NCBI RefSeq assembly: GCF_018847375.1
Contig: NZ_CP072036.1
Span: forward strand, 1,984,001 to 2,048,000
From: Akkermansia massiliensis
GTDB lineage: Bacteria; Verrucomicrobiota; Verrucomicrobiia; Verrucomicrobiales; Akkermansiaceae
Reading direction: 5' to 3'
Length of the DNA stretch: 64,000 nucleotides
Positions 40,390-49,819 of the stretch are shown here, piece after piece. Both the position numbers and the translations under genes were made by a program. The notes beneath the pieces are model-generated. The model had not been told where the DNA came from. It saw only the letters and a program-made list of their open reading frames with translations, and ran no database searches. The number at the start of each line of letters is the position of its first letter. Positions within the stretch are counted from its first letter, which is position 1.

Positions 40390-40701
40390 TCACCGAGCTT
40401 CATCACCATCCGTTCCTTTCACGATGATGGCGTGGCTGTCAACGGAATCTTCACGCAGTGACTTGATCTGCCGGTATTCTTCCGAAGAAAAGCAGCGTTC
40501 CAGGCTTTCCCTGGAGGGAAAACGGATGACGATCACGCGGTCCGGCTTCCACCCGGAGCTCAGCGGAATGACCTCATTGGTCCTGACCAGGTATTCGCCG
40601 CCGTGTTTTTCAACAATGGGCTTCACTTCCCTGATGTAGGAATCGTATGTAGTGTCTGCATCGGAGCTTAAAGAAACCGTTACGATAAAATAATAGTTCA
40701 T
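40390..40701 (-). CDS. DUF1330-like dimeric alpha/beta barrel protein
   Basis: From the ATG at 40701 the product is 103 residues, beginning MNYYFIVTVSLSSDADTTYDSYI. It contains VEKHGGEYLVRTNEV and RVIVIRFPSRESLERCFSSEEYRQIKSLRE, the usual DUF1330 pattern of a small ferredoxin-like dimer of unknown function. This start is preferred over an in-frame start 14 codons upstream because AGGAAGG lies directly before it. Confidence 0.75.
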   Translation of the reverse strand: MNYYFIVTVSLSSDADTTYDSYIREVKPIVEKHGGEYLVRTNEVIPLSSGWKPDRVIVIRFPSRESLERCFSSEEYRQIKSLREDSVDSHAIIVKGTDGDEAR

Positions 40702-40799
40702 ATCCTTCCTTTCCCTGGTGGACGGCTCCTGTGCGGCTGCCATGAAATGCTCCGTGGGGAATTCGCAGTTTTCATGATTCGCCGGAAGCGTCCGGTGCC

Positions 40800-40914
40800 T
40801 TGACAGGGAGACTAAAGCCGGAGGGCTTTGCTGTCAATCCGTCTTCCGGGCTTGCCCGGACCCGTGGCGCCTCCTTGTTTGTGGGAATCGCTTTACAAGG
40901 GCGGGGGCCCTTGT
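40800..40914. repeat. Two hairpin-forming sequences between metX and the DUF1330 gene
   Basis: The first has nested arms: TTGACAG (40800-40806) with CTGTCAA (40831-40837), and AAAGCC with GGCTTT inside. The second is ACAAGGGC-GGGG-GCCCTTGT (40895-40914). Neither is followed by a clear U tract, so they may be processed 3' ends or intergenic palindromic repeats. Confidence 0.4.
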
Positions 40915-40980
40915 TTCCGGGGATGCGGTTATCAGGAGAACGGATGGGGAGGGAGGTTTCCCCGGCTTGAACGGAAAAGC

Positions 40981-42144
40981 TTACGGAGTGTGTTCCGGGT
41001 GCCCTTCCGCCAGAATGCGCCGGATGGGTTCCGCGTAAAGCTCTGGCTCCAGCAGGAAGGAATCGTGCCCCTTGGTGGAAACGATGGTATGGAACTCCAC
41101 GGGAATGCGCGCGGATTCCAGCTGCGCCACAAAATCCTGCTGTTCCGCCGGGCGGAAGCAGCAATCCGTATCAATGGAAAAGACGAGCGAGGGAATTCCT
41201 GCGCGGCGGAAGCCTTCCAGAGCGGTTTTAAACGTTCCGTCCGGAGCGTGGTCGCGGATGTCGAACTCCGCCCACATGTCCGCAATGCGGATGTAGGCGT
41301 TCGCGTCAAAGCGTTCCGCAAACTTGGTCCCCTGGTGCAGCATGTAGCTCTGTGTGCTGCGGGTGGGTGTCATCCATGTGAGCAGTCCGGACTTGCCCCC
41401 CACTTCCTTTCTGGCGCGCTGTTCCAGGCCTTCCTGGTATACGAACGACTTGTGGCCGATGATGCGCGCGAACGCCAGCCCCTTTTTGGGGGCCGGTCCC
41501 TGGTAATAGTCGCCCCCGCGGAAATCCGGATCAAGCTCGATGGCCAGGATTTGTTCAAACAGGGACAAACGGTGTTCAATGGAAGCCCGGTAGCCGGAGC
41601 CGATGGAAATGAAGCTCCGTGCCCGTTCCGGGAACTGGCACGCGAAGCTGAGGGCGATCAGGCCGCCTACGGACGGTCCTGCCAGATGGATGCGTTCTAT
41701 TCCCAGGCTGTCCAGCAGAAGAGCCTGGAGGCGCGCCTGGTCCGCCGCCTCCACGTGCGGGAAACGGGAGCCGTAGGGCAGGCCGTCCGCAGGGGATGGG
41801 CTGGCCGGTCCGGTGGTGCCGTAGCAGCCCCCCAGGTAATTGGCGCAGATGATGCAGAAGCGGTCCGTATTCAGCGGCTTGCCGGGGCCGATGATGCTGT
41901 TCCACCAGCCCTCGTGGTTTTCCGGTTTCCAGAGGGACCCGGTGCCCGGAACTTCCGGATTGTAACCGTAGGCGTGCTGGCTGCCGGAAAGAGCGTGGAA
42001 CAGCAGGATCACGTTGTCCTTCTCCGGCGTCAGGGCGCCGTACTGCTCGTAGGCCACGCGCACCTTGTCCAGCACGGCGCCGTTCCGCAGGGAAAAGGAG
42101 CCGGGCAGGTCCAGAAATCTGGTTTGGACGGTGGGAAGCTGCAT
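40981..42144 (-). CDS. metX: Homoserine O-acetyltransferase
   Basis: The 387-residue alpha/beta hydrolase-fold enzyme acetylates (or succinylates) homoserine for methionine synthesis. Marks are VRVAYEQYGALTPEKDNVILLFHALSGSQHA at the start, WWNSIIGPGKPLNTDRFCIICANYLGGCYGTTGP, the elbow GPSVGGL (Ser158), RSTQSYMLHQGTKFAERFDANAYI, and the catalytic Asp/His region with STKGHDSFLLEPE at the end. The elbow reads GPSVGG where many homologues have GGSMGG. Acyl donor choice cannot be settled from this alone. Confidence 0.9.
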   Translation of the reverse strand: MQLPTVQTRFLDLPGSFSLRNGAVLDKVRVAYEQYGALTPEKDNVILLFHALSGSQHAYGYNPEVPGTGSLWKPENHEGWWNSIIGPGKPLNTDRFCIICANYLGGCYGTTGPASPSPADGLPYGSRFPHVEAADQARLQALLLDSLGIERIHLAGPSVGGLIALSFACQFPERARSFISIGSGYRASIEHRLSLFEQILAIELDPDFRGGDYYQGPAPKKGLAFARIIGHKSFVYQEGLEQRARKEVGGKSGLLTWMTPTRSTQSYMLHQGTKFAERFDANAYIRIADMWAEFDIRDHAPDGTFKTALEGFRRAGIPSLVFSIDTDCCFRPAEQQDFVAQLESARIPVEFHTIVSTKGHDSFLLEPELYAEPIRRILAEGHPEHTP

Positions 42145-42230
42145 GGATGTGCGGGAAGGGTCTTTGTCAGCAAAAAAAGACCGGCACCCGGCGGGCGGCG
42201 GTCTTCTTGAAATCTGTGCTGGGCCAGGGT

Positions 42231-42395
42231 TTACTTGACGCCCTTCTTGGAAAGACGCGTACCTGCCGTGGCGCCCTGGCGGGCTTTAAACTTGGGATTG
42301 CTCTTGCAAATCACATACAGCGTGCCCTTGCGCTTCACGATTTGGCAGTCTGCGTGGCGGCGCTTCATAGAGGCTAAGGAAGAAAGAACTTTCAT
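42231..42395 (-). CDS. rpmJ: Ribosomal protein bL36, zinc-free (type B) form
   Basis: The 54-residue product starts [24 protein letters not shown] and continues [15 protein letters not shown], the type B bL36 pattern without the four zinc ligands, plus a C-terminal tail [12 protein letters not shown]. The ATG at 42395 gives the normal length. Standing alone away from ribosomal operons is common for this paralogue. Confidence 0.92.
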   Translation of the reverse strand: MKVLSSLASMKRRHADCQIVKRKGTLYVICKSNPKFKARQGATAGTRLSKKGVK

Positions 42396-42434
42396 GGTGT
42401 GTAACTCCGGTTTGGTGTTCGGTTCGGGAGACGG

Positions 42435-42462
42435 AATATACCGTTTGGTTAAGAATTGTAAA
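42435..42462 (-). promoter_or_regulatory. Promoter of rpmJ
   Basis: On the minus strand TTTACA (42462-42457), a 16-bp spacer and TATATT (42440-42435) precede the ATG by 39 bp. It lies outside the neighbouring invertible segment. Confidence 0.6.
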
Positions 42463-42544
42463 GTCATTTCTTTACCAAAAGTAAAATTGCAGTTCCGGAC
42501 GAACTGCTTCTGCGGCTTGCGGAAGAGAAGATAGTACGCATGGA

Positions 42545-42844
42545 CGGATTTGTAATCCGAAGTCAAGCCTACAAAATTGAAAGAAAAAAGGTTTGGGCAA
42601 ATTTCGCTTGCCGGTGCCCGGTGATTTTGCGGCTCCGTCGCCTGGGAGCGGAAGGCTCCCGCCTTTCGTGGTTGAAACCCGTTCTGTAGCGTAGCGGAAG
42701 CTTCCGTTCAATAACCGTTGCCGCATACCGCCTGGCTGGGGAAAGGAGCTGGGTAATATCAATTAAGGTTCGTACCCACGATGCCGGAGTTTCGCGAAGG
42801 ACAGCTTTTCCCGACTGTAGAATCAATACCGGATTACAAATCCG
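42545..42844 (+). other. Putative invertible promoter segment C (PEP-CTERM gene, OFF orientation)
   Basis: The copies are CGGATTTGTAATCCG (42545-42559) and its exact reverse complement CGGATTACAAATCCG (42830-42844). TTGACT lies just inside the left copy pointing left (42566-42561), one base from the repeat, with no -10 beyond. Outside the right copy, one base away, is TATTGG (42846-42851), upstream of the PEP-CTERM gene. Its current -35 slot reads TCAATA. Inversion would place TTGACT 17 bp from TATTGG. The right copy sits in a larger palindrome (AATACCGGATT and its mate). Confidence 0.55.
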
Positions 42845-42918
42845 GTATTGGTTTTGCATGGAAGGGAAGGTTCTGGATATTCCCTTCAATCAACTGACGA
42901 TCAACTCTGTTTAAGATA

Positions 42919-43641
42919 ATGAAAAAGACATTCTTAACCATCATGCTGGCTGCCGGCATTGGTTCCGCCTGCGCCGCAACTACCGCCGCCTGGGAATTTT
43001 CTTCCGGCGTTCCCTCGGAACAATTCATGACGGGAAGCGGCATCAAGCTGGAAGGATGGAGCATTTCCTCCGCGGTCAATTCAACGGCATCCTATACGGA
43101 CTGGGCGACGGTGACGGGCGGGGACCGCAACATTTCTACGCAGACGGTGGGCATGTGGCTGGATTTGTCCTCCCTGGGGTCTGCCGCCACTATTTACAGC
43201 TTTGGAGAGACGGATTCTCTCCGCGGCCTCCAGCTTGTTTACAACGGGGACGGCACGTTTACTTCCAGGAGAACGGGAGAAGCGGGCCAGACTTTCACCA
43301 TTGGGCAGGACGTCATTGATGGAGGATGGTTCAACCTCTCCATGTCCCTCAGTACGGATACCACCACCCGGAAAACGGATTTCCAGATTTTCCTGAACGG
43401 GGAAAACATCGTGGATACCCCCCAGTTGTCCGCGGGGCTCAACGGAGGCCAGAACGGAACCGTGACCGTCGGCGGAGGCACGACGGATGAACATTACTTC
43501 AGCATCGCGGATTTCAAGGCTTATGGTACCGCATTGACGGGACAGGAAATCAAGGAGGCGTGGAACATGGTTCCCGAACCAGCGGCCGCCTCCTTGAGCG
43601 TTCTGGGACTGATGGCGCTGCTGGTGCGCCGCCGGAAGTGA
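42919..43641 (+). CDS. PEP-CTERM sorted secreted protein, LamG-like
   Basis: The 240-residue product has a signal peptide (MKKTFLTIMLAAGIGSACA) and a beta-rich body (about 25-215). The body resembles a concanavalin/LamG domain: SLRGLQLVYNGDGTFTSRR, FNLSMSLSTDTTTRKTDFQIFLNGENI and FSIADFKAYGTALTGQEIKEAW. The C-terminal sorting signal is VPEPAAASLSVLGLMALLVRRRK: PEP, hydrophobic helix, basic end. Exosortase would cleave at PEP during export to the surface or matrix. Function of the body is unknown. Confidence 0.82.
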   Translation: MKKTFLTIMLAAGIGSACAATTAAWEFSSGVPSEQFMTGSGIKLEGWSISSAVNSTASYTDWATVTGGDRNISTQTVGMWLDLSSLGSAATIYSFGETDSLRGLQLVYNGDGTFTSRRTGEAGQTFTIGQDVIDGGWFNLSMSLSTDTTTRKTDFQIFLNGENIVDTPQLSAGLNGGQNGTVTVGGGTTDEHYFSIADFKAYGTALTGQEIKEAWNMVPEPAAASLSVLGLMALLVRRRK

Positions 43642-43681
43642 GAGAGGCGGAAAAAATACATTTCAAACGGCAGGCAGCAGG

Positions 43682-43714
43682 GCGGACATTTCCGGTGGGA
43701 ATGTCCGCTTTTTT
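43682..43714 (+). terminator. Terminator after the PEP-CTERM gene
   Basis: GCGGACATT (43682-43690) pairs with AATGTCCGC (43700-43708) and six T follow. Confidence 0.9.
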
Positions 43715-44156
43715 ATTGTTTCACGGAACTGTTGCAAAAAGACGGCTCTTCTTTTTCCGATGGCGGCTCTGGGCCGCCATGTACTGGTGAGTTTCTGTTT
43801 TTCCCGGCCCTTCCTTCGGACGTGCGGATGTCATGTAAACGGTATCCGCTGTCCGGACGGGATACATCTTTTCCATGACCTGCTGCGGTCCGGGTCCCTG
43901 TATGGCCCCGGGCTGCAGCTTGCGGCAGTTGCAGCCTTCCGGAAGCTTTTTCCTGCATTTGGAGGAGAAACAGTTCATGGTGAAATCCGGAACGGGGCGG
44001 GAGGGCGGTGCAGTTTCCGTTCCGGCAGCGGTTCTTTTCCGCCGTGGGAAGGAAGCATGGAACGGGGCTTCCCGGGACGGCAGGCCGCCGGAACGCGGGA
44101 GGGAAGCCGCATGCGGGAGAATAAAGGGTTTGTGGACCGGAAGGGATTCGTATAAA
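43715..44156. other. Intergenic region upstream of the acyltransferase fusion
   Basis: No convincing gene. The frame of the downstream gene stays open back to 43875, but that part lacks any family resemblance and was left out. TATAAA at 44151-44156 directly before the chosen ATG could be a -10 element. Confidence 0.4.
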
Positions 44157-46094
44157 ATGTTCTCCGGTTTTCTTATGACGAGCTCCCCTTCATCCTCTCC
44201 TTCTCGCCCTGCATTTGCCCATCAGCTGGGAATGAAAGGATTCCTGATCATGGAAGGGCTGCTGAAGCTCGTGGGCATGAAAACGCTTTACCGCCTGGGG
44301 CGCGTGGCGGGCGGCGTGGCGTGGTACTTGCTGCCGCAACGCCGGAAAATTGTGGAAAGAAACCTGCGCATTGTGCTGGATCCGGCCCTGCGCGGCAGGG
44401 AACTGCAAAAATTGAGCAGGGAAAATTTCAAAAGGACGATAGCCAATTTCCTGTGCTCCGCGAAGACGGCCACCCTGACGGATGAGCAGTTGAAAAAATG
44501 CGTCACCATCGCGGGGCATGAAGAATTTGCCGCTCCTGCGGCGGAAAGGCGCGGGCAGGTATGCGCCATAGCCCATTCCGGCAACTGGGAGGCGCTGGCG
44601 AGGATACGCGTGTTCTTTCCAGAAGTGGAACGTTACGGGTCCATATACCGCCAGTTTGACAACCCGCTGATGGAGGAATACGTATACAAGCGGCGCACGG
44701 AGCGGGGCACGCGGATGTTTTCCAAGGAAGGCGGCATCAAGGCTCCCATGAAGATGGTCAAGGAGGGCGGCGCCCTGGGTGTGCTGAGCGACCAGTTCGT
44801 CTGGGAGGGGGTGTATGTCCCCTTCTTCGGCAAGGTGACCGGCACGACGCCGTTGCCCGCTTTGCTGCGGAAGAGGACGGGAGCGGATATGGTAGCCATC
44901 GCAGTACGCACGGATTCTCCCGGACACTGGATAGCGGACATGGGGAACGTGGTGGATTTTTCCAACTCGGACGGTTCCCTGGCGGGGGACACCATTGAAG
45001 TGAACCGGAGCCTGGAAACGTTGATCCGCAAGTCCGTTCTGGACGTGTTCTGGATGCACCACCGCTGGAAGTCCATCGACCGCTTTGCTCCGCAGGATAA
45101 AAAAACGGACGGCCTTCTGGAAAACATGGAGCTGCAGCCGTACCGCATTCTGGTGGCTGTTCCCAAGGCGCTGGATGAAGCCCTGGTGACCGTTCCCCTG
45201 GTCCGTGCGCTGAAAGCCGTCCGGCGCGACATGCAGGTGAACGTCATCTGCCCGTCCGCGCAGGCGGGGGTATGGAAGGCGGTGCCGGAAGTCACCCATG
45301 TTCTGCCGCACGATTCCCTGAATCAGCTCCGGGAGGCGCTGGCCGCGGATGAATTTTACAATGACGGTCCGCTGGACCTGGGCGTCATGCTGGACCAGGA
45401 CATGGAAACGCTCAAGGCGCTGGAACCGTACGGGCCCATGATGTTCTCCGGGCTGGACACGCATCCCGGCGCACGGAAATACAAATTCCGGGTGAAGGCT
45501 CCCGTCCTGCGCGCCGCTCCCCCCATGCACCGGGTTCAGCTTTATCTGCAACTGGGGGGGCTGCACGGGCTGGATGCCTGGAATCCGTCCCTGTTCCCGG
45601 TGAAAAAGGCGGCTGCGGCGGAAAACGCCCCCATCCTGCTGGCTCCGTTCTCCAGCTTGGGCAGCGCCAGTGAATGGAGTGAGGAACAATGGGCGGAGCT
45701 GGTTTCCCTTCTGCCGGGCAGGCCCGTACTGGCCGCTCTGGAAGAAGACCGGGAACGCGCGTCCGCTCTGGCGGAACGCCTGAATGTGGAGCTGGCGGTG
45801 GGAACTCCGGAAGCCTTGTTCCCCGTGATGGATGCCGCCGTGGCGGCCGTGGCTGTGGATGGTGACATTCCGTCCCTCTGCTCCTTCCGCGGTCTTCCGG
45901 TGGTGACCCTGTTTTCCACCCGCCTCCCGGACGTTTGCCGGCCCATGGGCCCCTTCAACCGCTCCCTGTACAGCCACCAGTGCTGTTCCCCCTGCTTCCT
46001 GAAGGAGTGCGACCGTGATGTTCCCTGCAACCGCCATATTGCCGTGCAGGAGGTATTGGATGCTCTGAGGGAAATAACAACCTCTGAAATTTAA
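44157..46094 (+). CDS. LpxL/HtrB-type acyltransferase fused to a GT9 heptosyltransferase-like domain
   Basis: From the ATG at 44157 the product is 645 residues; ATG at 44175 is an alternative. Residues about 25-310 are a lysophospholipid/lipid A acyltransferase with the HX4(D/E) motif in IAHSGNWEALARI, then RGTRMFSKEGG and GALGVLSDQFVWEGVYVPFFGK. Residues about 320-640 resemble ADP-heptose:LPS heptosyltransferases (GT9): YRILVAVPKALDEALVTVPLVRALKA, and at the end HQCCSPCFLKECDRDVPCNRHI, the cysteine cluster seen in that family. One chain may thus acylate lipid A and add or bind a core sugar. Whether the second half is active is unknown. Confidence 0.8.
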   Translation: MFSGFLMTSSPSSSPSRPAFAHQLGMKGFLIMEGLLKLVGMKTLYRLGRVAGGVAWYLLPQRRKIVERNLRIVLDPALRGRELQKLSRENFKRTIANFLCSAKTATLTDEQLKKCVTIAGHEEFAAPAAERRGQVCAIAHSGNWEALARIRVFFPEVERYGSIYRQFDNPLMEEYVYKRRTERGTRMFSKEGGIKAPMKMVKEGGALGVLSDQFVWEGVYVPFFGKVTGTTPLPALLRKRTGADMVAIAVRTDSPGHWIADMGNVVDFSNSDGSLAGDTIEVNRSLETLIRKSVLDVFWMHHRWKSIDRFAPQDKKTDGLLENMELQPYRILVAVPKALDEALVTVPLVRALKAVRRDMQVNVICPSAQAGVWKAVPEVTHVLPHDSLNQLREALAADEFYNDGPLDLGVMLDQDMETLKALEPYGPMMFSGLDTHPGARKYKFRVKAPVLRAAPPMHRVQLYLQLGGLHGLDAWNPSLFPVKKAAAAENAPILLAPFSSLGSASEWSEEQWAELVSLLPGRPVLAALEEDRERASALAERLNVELAVGTPEALFPVMDAAVAAVAVDGDIPSLCSFRGLPVVTLFSTRLPDVCRPMGPFNRSLYSHQCCSPCFLKECDRDVPCNRHIAVQEVLDALREITTSEI

Positions 46095-46168
46095 CGGGTT
46101 TCTCTACCAAGAAAAGAGCTTAGTCCTTTTTCTTATGATGAAGAAACGCCTGTGTTAAACAGGAAGTC

Positions 46169-46450
46169 ATGTCTAAAGGCATTAATTTTAAAAAGTTGAG
46201 AAATGATGCCGGTTTAACGCTGGCTCATCTTGCTGAATTGTCTGGATATGACGTGACCGATATAGTTCGTTTGGAACAGGGAGAAAAAATTCCTCCCTGC
46301 ATACGGGAATGTATTCTTGCGTTGCTGTTACAAGCACGGGAGGAGGGTCTGGCTTTGGATGTCAGAATATGGCGTGAACGTGCTTTAAAAGCTGAATATA
46401 AGGTAGAGATTTTACTTGGAATGGTAAAAGGAGGAATGGATGTTTTATAA
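46169..46450 (+). CDS. Small XRE-family helix-turn-helix protein
   Basis: The 93-residue product opens with a lambda-repressor-type HTH: FKKLRNDAGLTLAHLAELSGYDVTDIVRLEQGEKIPP, then a helical tail (AREEGLALDVRIWRERALKAEYKVEILLG). It has lower GC than the flanking genes. No partner toxin or phage gene is next to it, so its target is unknown. Confidence 0.7.
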   Translation: MSKGINFKKLRNDAGLTLAHLAELSGYDVTDIVRLEQGEKIPPCIRECILALLLQAREEGLALDVRIWRERALKAEYKVEILLGMVKGGMDVL

Positions 46451-46483
46451 ACGCCTCATGGTTGAAAAGAATTTTTCCTGCCT

Positions 46484-47266
46484 TCAATGCACGGAACTTT
46501 TTAAATTTTCTTCCTGGCGGAAGATGTCGCGGACCTGTTCCGTCAGTTCCTCGGAAGGTTCCGGAACGTCCTTCAAGGTGTAGTCCAGCTTCAGTTCATC
46601 CCACTTGAAGCGCCCCATCTGGTGGAAGGGGAGCACGTCCACGCGCTCCACGTTGCCCAGGCGCGCCGCATGGCGGGAGAGCTCTGTGATGTCTTCCATG
46701 TTGTCCGTGAGGCCCGGAACCAGGACGTAGCGCAGCCAGACGGGTTTGCGGAGGGCGGCCAGGCGTTCCGCGAATTCCAGGGTGGGGCGCAATTCCCCGC
46801 CTGCCAGGGCCCGGTACCGTTCCGGGTTCCACGCCTTGATGTCCAGCAGGACGAGGTCCGTATTCGCCAGCAGTTCTTCATCCGCGTTCGCGCCCAGATG
46901 GCCGGAGGTGTCCAGGCAGGTGTGCAGCCCCAGTTTCTTGCATCCTTTCAGTACGGTTCTCGCAAAATCCGGCTGGAAAAGGGGATCTCCCCCGGAAAGG
47001 GTGACGCCTCCGCCCGCCGCCAGCAGGAAATCCCGGTAGCGGGCTATTTCTTCAAGGACGTCGGCCACGCTTCTGCGGCGTCCCCTCCGCACGTAGGAGG
47101 TGTCCGGATTGTGGCAGTAGCGGCAGCGCAGGCTGCACCCGGACAGGAAGAGGACAAAGCGGATGCCTGGACCGTCCACGGTGCCGCAGGATTCCACGGA
47201 ATGGACCAGTCCGGTGACGGCAGTTTCACCGTCCGGGGCCGGATTCTGGGAGAAAGCCTGCGGCAT
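46484..47266 (-). CDS. pflA: Pyruvate formate-lyase activating enzyme
   Basis: The 260-residue radical-SAM enzyme installs the glycyl radical on PflB. The [4Fe-4S] motif is Cys44, Cys48, Cys51 in LSGCSLRCRYCHNP. Other marks are VESCGTVDGPGIRFVLF, GGGVTLSGGDPLFQPDFA, HTCLDTSGH and VPGLTDNMEDI. It starts 16 bp after pflB, in one operon. Confidence 0.93.
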   Translation of the reverse strand: MPQAFSQNPAPDGETAVTGLVHSVESCGTVDGPGIRFVLFLSGCSLRCRYCHNPDTSYVRRGRRRSVADVLEEIARYRDFLLAAGGGVTLSGGDPLFQPDFARTVLKGCKKLGLHTCLDTSGHLGANADEELLANTDLVLLDIKAWNPERYRALAGGELRPTLEFAERLAALRKPVWLRYVLVPGLTDNMEDITELSRHAARLGNVERVDVLPFHQMGRFKWDELKLDYTLKDVPEPSEELTEQVRDIFRQEENLKSSVH

Positions 47267-47282
47267 CCGCTTCCTGGCTGGG

Positions 47283-49550
47283 TTAACGGGTATGGAAGGT
47301 GCGGTTGATGACCTCCTGCTGCTGTTCCCGGGTCAGCTTGATGAAGTTCACGGCATAGCCGGAAACGCGGATGGTGAGCTGAGGGTATTTTTCCGGGTGG
47401 TCCATCGCGTCAAGGAGGGTTTCCCGCTCCAGCACGTTCACGTTGATGTGGTGCCCGGTGGCGGCAAAGTAGGCGTCCAGCAGGGAGACGAGCTTCGTGC
47501 GGCGTTCCCCTTCTTCCTTGCCCAGGGCCTGCGGCACGATGGAGAAGGTGTAGGAGATGCCGTCCAGGGAGTCGCCATAGGACAGTTTGGCTACGGAGAG
47601 CATGGAGGCCACGGCTCCGTTCCTGTCCCTTCCGTGCATGGGGTTGGCGCCGGGCGCGAACGGTTCCCCGGCGCGGCGGCCGTCCGGCGTGTTGCCCGTC
47701 TTCTTGCCGTACACCACGTTGGAGGTGATGGTCAGGATGGACTGGGTGGGCAGGGAGTTGCGGTAGGTGTGGAGCTTGCGCAGCTTTTCCATGAAGTTGC
47801 TGACCAGGCTGCATGCGATTTCGTCCACGCGCGGGTCGTTGTTCCCGTAGCACGGGAATTCCCCTTCCGTCTTGAAATCCACAATCAGGCCCTCTTCATT
47901 GCGGACGGCCTTCACGGTGGCGTACTTGATGGCGGACAGGGAGTCCGCGGCCACGGAGAGCCCGGCGATGCCCGTGGCCATGGTGCGCAGGATTTCCGGA
48001 TCATGCAGCGCCATTTCAATGCGTTCATAGCAGTACTTGTCGTGCATGTAGTGGATGATGTTCAGCGCGTCAACGTAGGTTTTGGCAAGCCAGTCCTGCA
48101 TCTTGTCGTACAGGGCCATCACTTCGTCGTACTTGAGCACTTCCTCCGTATAGCGCGGGGAGGGCGGGGCCACCTGTTTCCCCTTGAGTTCGTCCACGCC
48201 GCCGTTCAGGGCGTACAGCAGGCACTTGGCGAGGTTGGCGCGCGCACCGAAGAATTGCATCTGCTTGCCGATGCGCATGGCGGACACGCAGCAGGCGATG
48301 CCGTAGTCGTCGCCCCAGTGCGGGCGCATCAGGTCGTCGTTCTCGTACTGGACGGAGGACGTTTCAATGGAAACCCTGGCGCAGAAATTCTTGAAGGCTT
48401 CCGGCAGGTTCCCGGACCACAGCACCGTCAGGTTCGGCTCCGGAGCCGGACCCAGGTTGTACAGCGTCTGGAGCATGCGGAAGGAGCTGCGGGTGACGAG
48501 GGTGCGCCCGTCTTCCCCCATGCCGCCGATGGATTCCGTCACCCAGGTGGGGTCCCCGGAGAACAGGTTGTTGTAGTCCGGCGTGCGGATGAAGCGGACG
48601 ATGCGCAGCTTCATCACGAACTGGTCAATGATTTCCTGCACTCCCTCTTCCGTGATGAGGCCCTGTTCCAGGTCGCGGGTAAAGTAAATGTCAAAGAAGG
48701 TGGAGACGCGGCCCAGGGACATGGCCGCGCCGTTCTGTTCCTTCACGGCGGCCAGGTAGCCCAGGTAGGTCCATTGCACGGCTTCGCGGGCGTTCCCGGC
48801 GGGGCGGCTGAGGTCGCAGCCGTAGGAGGCGCCCATCCGGGCGAGTTCCTCCAGGGCGCGGATTTGTTCGCTCATTTCCTCGCGCAGGCGGATCAGCTCA
48901 TCCGTAAGGGGGGAATTTTCACGGTTTTTGAGATCCTTGCGGCGTTCGGCAATCAGCTTGTCCGTGCCGTACAGGGCCACGCGGCGGTAGTCCCCGATGA
49001 TGCGGCCGCGGCCGTAGGCGTCCGGAAGTCCGGTGATGATGCCGGCGGAGCGGGCGGCGCGGATGTCGGAGGTGTAGGCGTCGAAAACGCCCTCGTTATG
49101 CGTCTTGCGTATCTTGTTGAAAATATCCGCCGTTTTTTCGCACATCTTGAACCCGTAGGATTCCAGGGCCTGCTGGGCCATGCGCAGGCCGCCGAAGGGC
49201 ATCAGGGCGCGTTTCAGGGGAGCGTCCGTCTGGAGGCCCACCACCACTTCCAGCTCCTTGTCAATGTAGCCGGGCTTGTGGGAGACGATGGAGGAGACCA
49301 CTTCCTGGTCCGCATCCAGCACGCCGCCGTTGTCTATTTCCCGTTTCAGCAGGACTTTCAGTTCCTCCCAGAGCCGGAGCGTGCGTTGGGAGGGGCCGGA
49401 AAGAAACTCTTCATTGCCGGAATAGGGCGTGTAGTTGTTCTGGATGAAATCCCGTACGTCAATGGACTCCGTCCATGCTCCCGGCTTGAATCCCTGCCAT
49501 TCCTGCGGAAGGGCGGGGGATTCCTTCAAGTCTTTTACTATGCTGATCAT
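47283..49550 (-). CDS. pflB: Pyruvate formate-lyase
   Basis: The 755-residue enzyme splits pyruvate with CoA into acetyl-CoA and formate in anaerobic fermentation. The catalytic cysteines are Cys420-Cys421 in [25 protein letters not shown]; the glycyl radical site is Gly731 in [11 protein letters not shown] near the C-terminus. The N-terminal [26 protein letters not shown] is typical. Length matches E. coli PflB (about 760). Oxygen-sensitive, consistent with a strict or near-strict anaerobe. Confidence 0.97.
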   Translation of the reverse strand: MISIVKDLKESPALPQEWQGFKPGAWTESIDVRDFIQNNYTPYSGNEEFLSGPSQRTLRLWEELKVLLKREIDNGGVLDADQEVVSSIVSHKPGYIDKELEVVVGLQTDAPLKRALMPFGGLRMAQQALESYGFKMCEKTADIFNKIRKTHNEGVFDAYTSDIRAARSAGIITGLPDAYGRGRIIGDYRRVALYGTDKLIAERRKDLKNRENSPLTDELIRLREEMSEQIRALEELARMGASYGCDLSRPAGNAREAVQWTYLGYLAAVKEQNGAAMSLGRVSTFFDIYFTRDLEQGLITEEGVQEIIDQFVMKLRIVRFIRTPDYNNLFSGDPTWVTESIGGMGEDGRTLVTRSSFRMLQTLYNLGPAPEPNLTVLWSGNLPEAFKNFCARVSIETSSVQYENDDLMRPHWGDDYGIACCVSAMRIGKQMQFFGARANLAKCLLYALNGGVDELKGKQVAPPSPRYTEEVLKYDEVMALYDKMQDWLAKTYVDALNIIHYMHDKYCYERIEMALHDPEILRTMATGIAGLSVAADSLSAIKYATVKAVRNEEGLIVDFKTEGEFPCYGNNDPRVDEIACSLVSNFMEKLRKLHTYRNSLPTQSILTITSNVVYGKKTGNTPDGRRAGEPFAPGANPMHGRDRNGAVASMLSVAKLSYGDSLDGISYTFSIVPQALGKEEGERRTKLVSLLDAYFAATGHHINVNVLERETLLDAMDHPEKYPQLTIRVSGYAVNFIKLTREQQQEVINRTFHTR

Positions 49551-49819
49551 AAATAGGATGTAGTGAAGAAGACCGGAGAAAGACGCTCCGCGCCCGCTGA
49601 AAGCCCGGAAGCGGCGAAACTCCGCACCGCCTGATTATACCGGGAATGTTAGCGGTCAACAAGGCCAATTCTTCCAGGAGGGGAACGGGAGCGGTTGCGC
49701 TGGTCTGTTTCAGGCATCTGGCTGTTCCGGAATAAAAAATGAGGGAAATTTACGGTTATGGGGGATAGTTTTTTCTTTACTCTCCAAATTGCCGCCAACA
49801 ATATTTAACTATCATTTTG

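Noticed and set aside
43875..44156. N-terminal extension of the acyltransferase fusion
   Set aside because: Gly/Pro/Arg-rich with no similarity to the family; ATG at 44157 or 44175 fits better.
47163..49556. Long plus-strand open frame through pflB
   Set aside because: Antisense to an unmistakable pyruvate formate-lyase; no family marks.
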